Shown here: piece after piece, positions 1 to 8,359 of the stretch
How positions within the stretch are numbered: position 1 is the first letter of the stretch
Layout of the letters: each line of letters starts with the position of its first letter
Assembly: GCA_030836185.1 (NCBI GenBank)
Contig: JAURQH010000021.1
Coordinates: forward strand, 159,091-223,090
Source of the DNA: Planctomycetota bacterium
Lineage (GTDB): Bacteria; Planctomycetota; Planctomycetia; Planctomycetales; Planctomycetaceae
DNA: 64,000 nt
Direction: 5' to 3'
The notes under the pieces: model-generated
What the model was told of the DNA's origin: nothing
The model's database searches: none
The model's input: the letters and a program-made list of their open reading frames with translations, nothing else
Position numbers and translations under genes: made by a program

Positions 1-148
1 CAGGACCATTATCGACACCGCTGATAAGTGTGACCCGATCTCCGTATTCCTGATGTTGGTCGAGTACCGTCCAGAGTGTGTTCTCCTGCGCACCGCCGAC
101 GATCATGCGGGTAATGAAGTGAGCAACATGCAGAGGTGATTCAGACAT
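1..148 (-). CDS. Glycosyltransferase, N-terminal fragment (cut by window edge)
   Basis: Reading the minus strand from an ATG at 148 gives 49 codons that run off the window. The peptide opens MSESPLHVAHFITRMIVGG and continues AQENTLW. The hydrophobic beta strand followed by a Gly-Gly-Ala-Gln turn is the usual N-terminal nucleotide-sugar Rossmann start of GT4-type glycosyltransferases. No signal peptide is present, so a cytoplasmic or membrane-associated sugar transferase acting on glycans or cell-surface polymers is likely. It is the last gene of a minus-strand run after nrdR and the SGNH hydrolase, about 96 bases downstream of the latter. The acceptor and donor cannot be told from this fragment. 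The family call is inference from a short stretch. Confidence 0.6.
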   Translation of the reverse strand, partial: MSESPLHVAHFITRMIVGGAQENTLWTVLDQHQEYGDRVTLISGVDNGP

Positions 149-244
149 TCGAGATCGAAATGGATTGAACAAATAGAGGTTCTTATCATGACATCAGGAC
201 CATATCGAAAACAGTCTCGCGATGGCAAGGAAGTTGAAGTCTCA

Positions 245-1102
245 TCATTCCAAGACCGGTTTCAGCAGGCGTTCCATAAAATTGGCCAATTTTTCATGCC
301 CCTTCTCAGAAAGATGCACAGAATCGACCGTCTTCCCTTCACCGACAATTGTCGCGAGTAGATATCGCTTGGGGATCAGTTGGACGTTGTATCGATTACA
401 AAGAGTTCGTTGGCTATAAGCAATGTCGTATCGAAAGGGGGGCAGAGGCAATTCAAACATGAGAATCGTGCAGTTTGCCTCCGAGAGAGTTTGTAAAAGT
501 CGATTCAGATTATCATGGAACTCTTGAGACGGAGTGCTGCCGAGCAAATCGTTACCTCCCAATTCAATCAGCACTAACTGGCTGTCCAAATTTGCATCCT
601 CAATCATGCTCAAGCCGTCTTTGACAACCGCGCCAACATGAGACAGATCAAGAATGGGGTAGTCCACGCGTTCAGCCAATCGTTCCGGCCAAGTGACATC
701 TTTTTCTTCCAACCCGGCAGTCAGCGAATCGGCGAGAATCACTAACTCTCGAGTTTGCGGTGAGGCAAGACGCGGCAAAAGTGCATACGGCAGCTCCAGA
801 ACGAGAGCACTCAAGACGCAGACCCAAATCCCGCGCACAGCCATCGACTCACGATCCGGCAGTGATTTCTTCCGGCGAAAAATCCACATCCAATAGACAG
901 CCGCAACTCCCAGCATCGCGTACCACCAATAGGGGATGGGTGTCATCGAGACCGCAATCAAAATCAGACCTGCCAGTAATGCAATGGTTTTGAGTATCAG
1001 TAATGATCTCTTCCGCGAAGAATTCACCGCAATCAGAGAAATCAAAAGAACTCCTACCCAAAAGCTGTGTCCACCCGCGATGAATAGAATCAGAGGGTTC
1101 AT
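245..1102 (-). CDS. Membrane-anchored SGNH/GDSL-type hydrolase
   Basis: 285 residues. The first 90 or so hold three hydrophobic segments, so the enzyme is membrane-anchored. The rest is an SGNH hydrolase domain: block I reads ILADSLTAG, block III GGNDLLG, and block V DSVHLSEKGH, supplying the Ser, Gly, Asn and Asp-His catalytic residues. Block I has Ala where the motif normally has Gly (GDSL). Members of this fold hydrolyse esters or thioesters, or remove acetyl groups from glycans; the substrate here is unknown. It starts 23 bases after nrdR on the same strand and is probably co-transcribed with it. The downstream glycosyltransferase start suggests a link to surface polysaccharide, but that is only context. 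Confidence 0.8.
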   Translation of the reverse strand: MNPLILFIAGGHSFWVGVLLISLIAVNSSRKRSLLILKTIALLAGLILIAVSMTPIPYWWYAMLGVAAVYWMWIFRRKKSLPDRESMAVRGIWVCVLSALVLELPYALLPRLASPQTRELVILADSLTAGLEEKDVTWPERLAERVDYPILDLSHVGAVVKDGLSMIEDANLDSQLVLIELGGNDLLGSTPSQEFHDNLNRLLQTLSEANCTILMFELPLPPFRYDIAYSQRTLCNRYNVQLIPKRYLLATIVGEGKTVDSVHLSEKGHEKLANFMERLLKPVLE

Positions 1103-1125
1103 GAGAATTCAGTGGGGAGCGATTT

Positions 1126-1587
1126 TTATAACCGCCCACGCTCTTTCAGCATGGGACTGAGTTCATCGACGAAGTCGTTCACATCTTTGAATTCGCGATA
1201 GACCGATGCAAACCGAACGAAGGCTACTTGATCAACCTCCTTTAGCAACTCGAACACTTTTTCGCCAATCACCATCGAGGGGACTTCTCGTTCAAACCCC
1301 TGATAAACTTCCTGCTCGACTGTCGAGATGATTTCGTCGATTTGTTCGTTACCCACGGGACGTTTGTAGCAGGCTTTTTCTAAACCGGCACGAATTTTTT
1401 CCCGGTCGAAAGGAACTCGCAAGCCTTCCTTTTTGATGACCTTCATCGGAGCCTGTTCGATTCGCTCGTAAGTTGTGAATCGGCGGGTACATTGTAAACA
1501 TTCGCGACGACGACGAATTTCGGTCGGCTGACTCAATCGTGAGTCAACGACTTTTGATTCTCCATCTCGGCAAAATGGGCAGTGCAT
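1126..1587 (-). CDS. nrdR: NrdR, transcriptional repressor of ribonucleotide reductase genes
   Basis: 153 residues, the usual NrdR length. The N-terminus has the zinc ribbon (CPFC near residues 3-6 and CLQC near 35-38) with the family's RRRECLQC and RFTTYER context. The ATP-cone domain follows, with [19 protein letters not shown] and RFASVYREF in order. NrdR binds ATP or dATP and represses nrd operons through NrdR boxes. The ATG at 1587 is preceded by a strong GGAGGA ribosome site. No ribonucleotide reductase gene is in this window, so its targets lie elsewhere. It is the first gene of a probable nrdR-SGNH unit. Confidence 0.97.
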   Translation of the reverse strand: MHCPFCRDGESKVVDSRLSQPTEIRRRRECLQCTRRFTTYERIEQAPMKVIKKEGLRVPFDREKIRAGLEKACYKRPVGNEQIDEIISTVEQEVYQGFEREVPSMVIGEKVFELLKEVDQVAFVRFASVYREFKDVNDFVDELSPMLKERGRL

Positions 1588-1725
1588 GACAGAATTCCTC
1601 CGGTATGTCGATTGGGGCTCTCAAAGATCAACCGACAACAACGGCAGGTTTTGAAGTTCCGTTCCAGATCTGTTCAGCATACCGCGAAAGAAACCTGTTG
1701 ACCAGATAGATTCACCATCGACACC

Positions 1726-1759
1726 AAAAGCCCTATTTTCACTTACAATATGGGCTTTT
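1726..1759 (-). terminator. Bidirectional terminator-like hairpin downstream of the 1891-2997 gene
   Basis: AAAAGCCC at 1726-1733 pairs with GGGCTTTT at 1752-1759, extended inward by TAT/ATA. The arms carry A and T tracts at their outer ends, so a transcript from either strand would have a stem followed by U residues. It lies within the 303-base gap between the start of nrdR and the end of the next minus-strand gene, and fits best as the terminator of the latter. I recognise nothing else in the gap (1588-1890) apart from the nrdR ribosome site. Confidence 0.6.
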
Positions 1760-1890
1760 CCAAGGTTCTTCTGAAGTAAGCTCTCAAAGAGATCGCAACG
1801 TGAACAAGGATAATTTAATCCCTGCTCCCAGATTTGGAACTTCCTCGGGTCTTTGTAGATCTGATTCTTTCACCAGCGGTCTCCTTCGAC

Positions 1891-2997
1891 TCATTTTCGT
1901 TCGAGGGCATTCAGAATCGCATCGCGAGGTTTGACCAGAGAGAAGCCTCGACCCGCTTCATCGACGCGCATGTCATGCGTCATTTTATGTTGACTGAGGG
2001 CGGCAGTCAGGACGAGGCTCCAATTTCTTTTACGGCGTGGATGATCAATTTTTGTCTCTTCGAGTTTGATGCCGACTTTTCGAATGTTGTAGGTATCAAA
2101 GACGACCGGTGTGTCGGTTTGCACCGAGATGGCTTGAGCCACATCAAGTAACGGTGCCTGTGTCAGATTCACTTCCGTAATTTTCAAAAATTTACCGAAG
2201 ACAAAATCGGGCGACTCCTTAAGTTCCCAACCGAGCGGCCACAGTTTTTTTCCGCCTTCAATTGGTTCGATGGCGAGCTCGATGGAACCTTTCGGTGTGC
2301 GCGCGGGCCAGAAGCCGTAACCAAAATGACGCAGGATGATGGAAACAGCCGCACCTTGAGCCATTCCTTCAGTTCGCTGCCACTCGGGAAATTTGAGTTC
2401 TCTCGTTTGTTTTTTTCTTGTTTCGGTAGCCTCCAGACTCCAACGGTAGGGAAGATTTTCAGGAGCCGGTATCGCGGCCAGACATTCTTCGAGAGTTTTG
2501 CCAGCCAAGTCCGTTTCTACGGGTTTGGCGAGTGCTTCGAAGATGCCTTCAAATTGTGTCTGTGATAATCCCCAGACCGGCTTCTCCTCGGGAGAACCCT
2601 GGGCTCCGAATGATTTCAACTCGCGCAGCCATTCCACGAGATCGTTCACCTGATTTTTGTTGAATTGACGACGGGGAAAAATCAGATGGCCTCTACGATC
2701 TAGTCCACCGACCAGTTTGACGACGCGCGTCCGACCTGACATTTTCTCGGTCACGCTGGGATCTTCGGAGAACTGCAAAGATCGAATTTGCACCGAATAG
2801 CCATGCTTGGCGAGTTCTCGGCTCCAATATTGACTGTGTTGAGTGGCCGTCGGGTCGGCAATCATGCGGAAGTCCACAATGGTCGTGCGCGGAACAACCT
2901 TGCCATCTTCAACCAACTTGGGTGTTTGCGCGGTGATGGCGTAGTTCGTACCGCTCATCAAAAACAAAATAACCAGGATCAGCTTGTATCGAGCCAT
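1891..2997 (-). CDS. Secreted protein of unknown function with STN/secretin-like C-terminal segment
   Basis: 368 residues from the ATG at 2997, chosen because GGAGGAA stands just upstream and the following residues form a clear signal peptide (MARYKLILVILFLMSG, then ...ITAQ). The frame is open further upstream but lacks a good start. The middle region mentions no family I recognise. The C-terminal third contains NLTQAPLLDVAQAISVQTD followed by TPVVFD, which resembles the short STN/secretin N-type repeat (a small alpha/beta unit found in secretins and TonB receptors). That likeness is weak. It is probably exported to the periplasm. Transcription appears to end at the hairpin at 1726-1759. Function unknown. 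Confidence 0.75.
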   Translation of the reverse strand: MARYKLILVILFLMSGTNYAITAQTPKLVEDGKVVPRTTIVDFRMIADPTATQHSQYWSRELAKHGYSVQIRSLQFSEDPSVTEKMSGRTRVVKLVGGLDRRGHLIFPRRQFNKNQVNDLVEWLRELKSFGAQGSPEEKPVWGLSQTQFEGIFEALAKPVETDLAGKTLEECLAAIPAPENLPYRWSLEATETRKKQTRELKFPEWQRTEGMAQGAAVSIILRHFGYGFWPARTPKGSIELAIEPIEGGKKLWPLGWELKESPDFVFGKFLKITEVNLTQAPLLDVAQAISVQTDTPVVFDTYNIRKVGIKLEETKIDHPRRKRNWSLVLTAALSQHKMTHDMRVDEAGRGFSLVKPRDAILNALERK

Positions 2998-3163
2998 CGG
3001 TTCCTCCGTGAGTCTGCGAGAGATGGTCCAGAATAACAGATTTTCACAATCCTCGCATCGTCCATTTTTGCTTTGAAGAATCGAAAAACATGCTTTCTCC
3101 AAACCAATCACTGCGTATATATTGAACAGGTTCGCTCCTCTTCTTCACCGTTAGGGAATTCTG

Positions 3164-4468
3164 ATGAAACGCTCAACGATCATTCAGGGAACGCTACTTA
3201 TCGTCTGCTCGGCCCATCTTCTGAATGCTCAAGAGACATTGCGAGAAAGGCTCGATGATGAAAACGGAGTGCGCAGCGATGTCTGGGTTTATAACGATAT
3301 CGAGGCGGCTCGCGAACAGGCTCGCAAAGAGAATAAGCCTGTCTTCGTAACTTTTCGTTGTGTTCCTTGCGAGGCGTGTGCTGCGTTCGACGCGGATGTG
3401 GCCAAGGGGAATGATCGAATTCGTCAAATTGCAAAGGAACAATTTGTCTCTGTCCGTCAGGTGGAAATGAAAGGAGTCGATCTGTCGCTGTTTCAATTCG
3501 ATCATGACTTGAACTGGGCCGCGATGTTTATCAATGCAGATGGGACCATCTACGCTCGCTACGGTACCCAATCGGCAGAAGGCCCCGATGCCTACAACTC
3601 GATCGAAGGGTTACTTGCCACCATGGAGAGAGTTCTCGAATTACACAAAAGTTATCCCACCAACAAAGCGCAACTTGTTGGAAAACGGGGCAAACGCAAA
3701 ATTGACTCTGCGTTAAAGATGCCAGGATTGCAGAACCCGGCCAAGTACAAGTCAGAGACAACCCGCAAGAATTGTATTCACTGTCATAACATTCATGATG
3801 CAGAAAACTTTCAAGCACAATTGAGCGGCCCTATCCAGCATGACCTGCTGTGGCGATATCCATTACCCGATCAGATGGGGATTTCCATTGATCGCAAAGA
3901 CGGAGTGACGATTACCAAAGTCGCTTCGGAATCACCGGCAGAGAAAGCCGGCTTTCAGGTGGGAGAGAAAATTGAGTCCATGAATGGCCAAGCGATGACA
4001 TCGATTGCCGACATGCAATGGGCGTTACATCATCTCCCCTCCGAGTCGTGCAACGTGGATGTGATAGGCAGCAAGACAGGTCTCAAGACGGTCGCTTTGC
4101 AAGAAGGTTGGAAAGAATACGATGTTTCGTGGCGAGGATCGATGTGGTCGGTCTCCCCAAAACTGCGAGTTTGGATGCCAATTCTGGCGTCTGCAAAACG
4201 TCAGGAGTTGGGAATTGATGATGAAAACACGGCATTACAGGTGAAGTGGATTAACCGTGGTTCCCAGGGAGGGAAAGGCGCGCTGGCTTCGGGGCTGCGC
4301 CAGAACGATATCGTAATCGCGATGGAAGGCCGGCCCCTCAAGGAAGGCATGAATCCCAAGTCGTTCAACACTTATATCAAGCTGAACTATCAAGTCGGTC
4401 AGGAACTACCGTTGACAGTTCTGCGTAACGGCAAAAAAATTGATCTCAAAATCAAACTGGTCGAGTGA
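3164..4468 (+). CDS. Exported thioredoxin-fold / single c-heme / double PDZ protein
   Basis: 434 residues with an N-terminal signal peptide (about 1-22). A thioredoxin-like domain spans roughly 40-150; its redox motif reads RCVPCEAC near residue 66, so Cys-x-x-Cys is present. A single CIHCH heme-c motif sits near residue 203. Two PDZ domains follow (about 225-310 and 340-430), each with the typical 'SPAEKAGFQVGEKI' or 'ASGLRQNDIVIAMEG' type segment. The order suggests a periplasmic redox protein docked to substrates or proteases. Related planctomycete proteins are known as Trx/PDZ (seleno)proteins, and some use selenocysteine at the redox site; here it is cysteine. It faces purC convergently and has no operon partner on its strand. 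Confidence 0.8.
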   Translation: MKRSTIIQGTLLIVCSAHLLNAQETLRERLDDENGVRSDVWVYNDIEAAREQARKENKPVFVTFRCVPCEACAAFDADVAKGNDRIRQIAKEQFVSVRQVEMKGVDLSLFQFDHDLNWAAMFINADGTIYARYGTQSAEGPDAYNSIEGLLATMERVLELHKSYPTNKAQLVGKRGKRKIDSALKMPGLQNPAKYKSETTRKNCIHCHNIHDAENFQAQLSGPIQHDLLWRYPLPDQMGISIDRKDGVTITKVASESPAEKAGFQVGEKIESMNGQAMTSIADMQWALHHLPSESCNVDVIGSKTGLKTVALQEGWKEYDVSWRGSMWSVSPKLRVWMPILASAKRQELGIDDENTALQVKWINRGSQGGKGALASGLRQNDIVIAMEGRPLKEGMNPKSFNTYIKLNYQVGQELPLTVLRNGKKIDLKIKLVE

Positions 4469-4506
4469 TCCACGAGTTGAATTGTGATCGCTTCATGGCA
4501 AAGACA

Positions 4507-5397
4507 TCACGCCCAGGGAAAATCGTCACCAACTAACAAGCGATAGGCTTCGATATACTTGTCGCGTGTCTTGGCGACAATCTCATCGGGGAGCGTTGGT
4601 GGAGGGCTATTTTTATCCCAACCGGTGGTTTCTAACCAATCGCGCACAAATTGTTTATCAAACGAGGGCTGTGAGCCTCCCGGTTGATATTGATCGGCGG
4701 GCCAATAGCGCGAACTGTCGGGAGTGAGAACTTCATCGATGAGAATCAGTTCGCCATCCACACGACCGAACTCAAACTTCGTGTCGGCCAATATCACTCC
4801 GCGATCGGCTGCGTATTCAGAAGCCCGGCTATATATCTCCAGACTCATTTCACGAAGTTGTTCGGCAGTGTCTGCCCCAACTTCATTGACCATGCGATCA
4901 AATGAAATGTTTTCATCGTGACCTTCTTCGGCTTTAGTCGCAGGTGTGAAAATCGGTTCGGGAAGCTGCGAGCTTTGCTGTAATCCAGGGGGTAATCCGA
5001 TCCCACAAACCGTCTCTGTTTGTTGGTACTCTTTCCACCCCGAGCCAGCGAGATAACCACGAACAACACACTCAATCGGAACGACTTCGGTCTTCCGAAC
5101 AACCATCGAACGACCTTTCAGATTGTTGAGATCGGTTCCGTCAGGCAGTGCAAGAATGGAAGGGTCTGTACTGATCAGATGATTTTTGACAGATAATTCA
5201 TCAAACCACATCAAACTGACACCGGTCAAAACGCGGCCTTTATCGGGAATGCCATTGGGCATGACCCAGTCAAATGCACTGATGCGGTCAGAAGCGACCA
5301 TCAACAAACGATCTCCAAAATCGTAAAGATCCCGGACTTTTCCCTGTTTTTTAGGGAGGCCTGGCAATTCGCTGTTCAAATACGCGGTCGAGGACAT
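4507..5397 (-). CDS. purC: Phosphoribosylaminoimidazole-succinocarboxamide (SAICAR) synthase
   Basis: 296 residues. PurC joins aspartate to CAIR with ATP to form SAICAR in purine biosynthesis; it is cytosolic. The N-terminus has the [18 protein letters not shown] nucleotide-binding strand-turn, followed by [19 protein letters not shown]. The segment [16 protein letters not shown] and the later DTKFEFG and [15 protein letters not shown] match the family's conserved blocks. The ATG at 5397 has GAGGGA upstream. No other pur gene is nearby, as is common where purine genes are scattered. It converges on the Trx/PDZ gene with a 38-base gap and no clear terminator. Confidence 0.97.
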   Translation of the reverse strand: MSSTAYLNSELPGLPKKQGKVRDLYDFGDRLLMVASDRISAFDWVMPNGIPDKGRVLTGVSLMWFDELSVKNHLISTDPSILALPDGTDLNNLKGRSMVVRKTEVVPIECVVRGYLAGSGWKEYQQTETVCGIGLPPGLQQSSQLPEPIFTPATKAEEGHDENISFDRMVNEVGADTAEQLREMSLEIYSRASEYAADRGVILADTKFEFGRVDGELILIDEVLTPDSSRYWPADQYQPGGSQPSFDKQFVRDWLETTGWDKNSPPPTLPDEIVAKTRDKYIEAYRLLVGDDFPWA

Positions 5398-5608
5398 CTG
5401 ATTCCCTCGTGGGATACGATAAGGTTGATTGGCAAGGTGTTAATCGGCACTCTAACTCTGTTCCGTTTGTTGAACAACTCTCAATGCGGGACTACACTGA
5501 AAGCCTTGATTTGACGAGTTCACCTTCAAGAACAGACAGCCTGAAGTGCCGGACGTTTTATAACAACTGATCGCGGTTTAATCGGAATCGCATGGAGATA
5601 ATCATCGA

Positions 5609-7111
5609 ATGGGTGTGATGCGATTCCAGGTTTCGCCACCCGGTCTTCTCGCCCGGCTTCCCGAATGGGATCAAGCCTACATTACCGGTGCTGATAAACG
5701 AGTCTTCGCCTGCCGTGTTGAGGCAGAAGGGGATACGTTGACGATCTTGCGCCAAAAACAGGATAGTGGCAAGTTACACATTTGCTGGCCCGTCGAAGGG
5801 TATGGTCGTCCGGTCGCTTTTACGTGTAGTCTTCCCGAACGAGAAGAGCCGTTCATTCTTCCTCTCGAACTAGCTCGTGGGAAAATTGCCCGACTTCGCG
5901 ACCAACTGGGAGCTTGGCAAATTGCCGGTATGGTGATCCCTCGCAACTTCCATGCGTTACAAAAAGACTCGCAGCATTTGCTCGCAAAAGCGGTGCAGCG
6001 ACAAGATCAACCCGAGGAATGTGGAGAGTTGGCGCAAAAGTCTCTCACTCTTGCGTATCAAGCGGCAGAGTTATTAACGGCAGCCTACACCCATCAACGG
6101 CTAGAGATCTATCGCCGACGATCAACACAGCTCCCTTCACTACTGGGTTGTCATTTGGGTCAAGTGGTCCCTCAGAAAAAAGACGAAGAAGCCTTTCTGT
6201 CTTCGTTCAACGCTGCATTCGTGCCTGTCGAATGGCGCAACATCGAGCCGGAGGAAGGCGAGTACAATTGGGATCTTCTTGACGAACAAGTGGAATGGTG
6301 CCAGGCGAATAAATTGTTCATGCACGCCGGCCCGTTGCTCGATCTGACCCCACAAGGCATTCCCGATTGGTTGTCGAAGTGGAAAGACGATGTTCTGAAC
6401 ATGCAGAGCTTCGTCAGTGATTTTGTGGAGACCGCCATCGGTCGGTACTTCGGCAAGATTCGTTATTGGGAGGTGAGCGCCTTCGGAACAACTGGCGGTG
6501 CATTGGATTTGTCCGAAGAACAACGTTTAACCTTAGTTGCCAGAACTCTCGAAATCGCACGACAGGTTGATGATGAAATTCAACTTTCGATTCGAGTCGA
6601 GCAACCGTGGGGAGGATATCTGGCGGGTGGTCAGCACCGTCTCTCTCCTTTGCAATTTATCGACGCATTGATTCGTTCGGGAGTCGGTCTTTCCACTGTG
6701 AATGTTGAACTGGGAGTTGGCTACGCACCACGAAAAACCGGCTATCGAGATCTGTTAGAAATCTCGCAACTGTTCGATCTTTGGGGAGGTTTGGGGATCC
6801 CCTTACAAGTGACGCTGGCCTATCCATCGACATCAGGACACGATCCTCATTCTTACGGAGAGATGTACGCCATCGAGACCGACGCAAAACATCCACCATC
6901 GATCGAGCAGCAGGCAGAATGGACACGGAATGTGGTACCGCTATTAATGGCCAAACAGTCGGTCGTCGGAATTTACTGGACGAACTACGATGATCGCAAA
7001 CAACATCGCTATCCATTTGCCGGAATGATTGACGCAGAAGGAACACAGAAACCAGCATTGCAGGTTTTCGATCATTATCTGAACGAATTCTGGTCTCAAT
7101 CGAATGTTTAA
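5609..7111 (+). CDS. GH10-like (xylanase-family) protein lacking the usual acid/base glutamate
   Basis: 500 residues, no signal peptide. Residues 1-160 form a separate N-terminal domain of mixed strands and helices. Residues about 165-490 look like a TIM barrel of the glycoside hydrolase family 10 type: 'PVEWRNIEPEEGEYNWDLLD' is the classical GH10 strand 2/3 region. The strand-4 position, normally W-x-V-x-N-E, reads WEVSAFG near 287, so the acid/base Glu is replaced. A possible nucleophile Glu lies in VNVELGVGY near 364. The C-terminal VGIYWTNYDD fits the strand-8 position. It may be a non-hydrolytic binder or use another residue. It may share a transcript with the sugar isomerase 146 bases downstream. 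Confidence 0.7.
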   Translation: MGVMRFQVSPPGLLARLPEWDQAYITGADKRVFACRVEAEGDTLTILRQKQDSGKLHICWPVEGYGRPVAFTCSLPEREEPFILPLELARGKIARLRDQLGAWQIAGMVIPRNFHALQKDSQHLLAKAVQRQDQPEECGELAQKSLTLAYQAAELLTAAYTHQRLEIYRRRSTQLPSLLGCHLGQVVPQKKDEEAFLSSFNAAFVPVEWRNIEPEEGEYNWDLLDEQVEWCQANKLFMHAGPLLDLTPQGIPDWLSKWKDDVLNMQSFVSDFVETAIGRYFGKIRYWEVSAFGTTGGALDLSEEQRLTLVARTLEIARQVDDEIQLSIRVEQPWGGYLAGGQHRLSPLQFIDALIRSGVGLSTVNVELGVGYAPRKTGYRDLLEISQLFDLWGGLGIPLQVTLAYPSTSGHDPHSYGEMYAIETDAKHPPSIEQQAEWTRNVVPLLMAKQSVVGIYWTNYDDRKQHRYPFAGMIDAEGTQKPALQVFDHYLNEFWSQSNV

Positions 7112-7257
7112 ACACCTCGACGAGTCGTTGACTTTCGCCTGTTGAGCGTGTCAAATCAGCATAAGAGAAGATAATATTATTGACGGTATTTAACCGCATT
7201 GCTCACATCATTTTTCCATACAATTTTCCACACAAACGACACTTTGAAAGGGACACC

Positions 7258-8256
7258 ATGGGGAGACCAGTCACACTATTTACCGGTCAGTGGGCCGATT
7301 TACCGCTCGAAGAACTGTGTAAAAAAGCGAACGAGTTTGGCTATGACGGATTAGAGCTGGCGTGTTGGGGCGATCACTTCGAAGTCGACAAAGCACTTTC
7401 TGACGATACCTACTGTGCCCGCAAACGCGAGTTACTCGAGAAGCACGATCTCAAACTCTTCTCCATCTCGAACCACCTTGTCGGCCAGGCTGTGCTTGAT
7501 AATGTCGACGAACGTCACAAGTCAATCTTGCCAGATTACATTTGGGGCGATGGTAATCCCGCCGCTGTGAACGAGCGAGCGGCAGAAGAGATGAAAAATA
7601 CGGCACGCGCCGCTCAAAAATTGGGTGTCAGCGTGGTGAATGGTTTCACCGGAAGTAGCATCTGGCATTTAATCTATGACTTCCCCCCGATCCCAGCCGG
7701 AACCCTCGACGCAGGCTTCCAATTGCTTGCCGACCGCTGGAATCCGATTCTGGATGTGTTCCAGGAATGCGGCGTCAAATTCGGGCTGGAAGTCCATCCC
7801 GGTGAAATTGCCTTCGATATTTACTCGGCAGAAAAAGCCTTGCAAGCACTCGATCATCGCGAAGAGTTCGGTTTCAACTTCGATCCGAGCCACCTGATCT
7901 GGCAAGGAATCGACCCTGTCGAATTTATTAGATACTTCCCGGATCGTATCTATCACGTGCACATGAAAGATGCATCGGTCACTCTGAATGGTCGAACCGG
8001 TATTCTCGCCAGTCATATTCGCTTCGGCGATCCTCGACGCGGTTGGGACTTCCGTAGTGTTGGACGTGGTGGAGTGCGGTTTGAAGAAATCATCCGTGCC
8101 CTGAATGCCGTTCAGTACAATGGTCCGTTATCAGTCGAATGGGAAGACAGTGGTATGGACCGAGATCAGGGAGCAAAAGAAGCTTGTCAGTTCTGCAAGA
8201 ACGTCGACTTCGCTCCTTCCGATGTCGATTTTGATGCCGCCTTCGGCGACGACTGA
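7258..8256 (+). CDS. Sugar phosphate isomerase/epimerase (xylose-isomerase-like TIM barrel)
   Basis: 332 residues from the ATG at 7258, which has GAAAGGGA upstream; the open frame extends to 7180 without a good start. The fold is the AP-endonuclease-2/xylose-isomerase-like barrel: [19 protein letters not shown] at the start, [27 protein letters not shown] and VHMKDA supply the Glu, His, Asp and His metal ligands. A late [12 protein letters not shown] and VEWEDSG provide the final Glu. Members isomerise or epimerise sugars or oxidised inositols in the cytosol. The substrate is not given by sequence. A clean intrinsic terminator follows at 8292-8322. Confidence 0.88.
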   Translation: MGRPVTLFTGQWADLPLEELCKKANEFGYDGLELACWGDHFEVDKALSDDTYCARKRELLEKHDLKLFSISNHLVGQAVLDNVDERHKSILPDYIWGDGNPAAVNERAAEEMKNTARAAQKLGVSVVNGFTGSSIWHLIYDFPPIPAGTLDAGFQLLADRWNPILDVFQECGVKFGLEVHPGEIAFDIYSAEKALQALDHREEFGFNFDPSHLIWQGIDPVEFIRYFPDRIYHVHMKDASVTLNGRTGILASHIRFGDPRRGWDFRSVGRGGVRFEEIIRALNAVQYNGPLSVEWEDSGMDRDQGAKEACQFCKNVDFAPSDVDFDAAFGDD

Positions 8257-8291
8257 TCGACTTCAAGCGATCATTTCAAAATTTCCAAATG

Positions 8292-8322
8292 ACTCGGGAG
8301 CACCACTCTCCCGAGTTTTTTT
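8292..8322 (+). terminator. Intrinsic terminator after the sugar isomerase
   Basis: ACTCGGGAG (8292-8300) and CTCCCGAGT (8308-8316) form a perfect 9-bp stem around a 7-base loop and run into a T tract to 8322. It separates the sugar isomerase from the phosphorylase that begins at 8360. Confidence 0.92.
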
Positions 8323-8359
8323 ATGATGGACCGAATTCAAACAGTACGAGGTTCAGAAA

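Noticed and set aside
3361..3390. Selenocysteine in the thioredoxin motif
   Set aside because: The codons are TGT/TGC for Cys, with no in-frame TGA.
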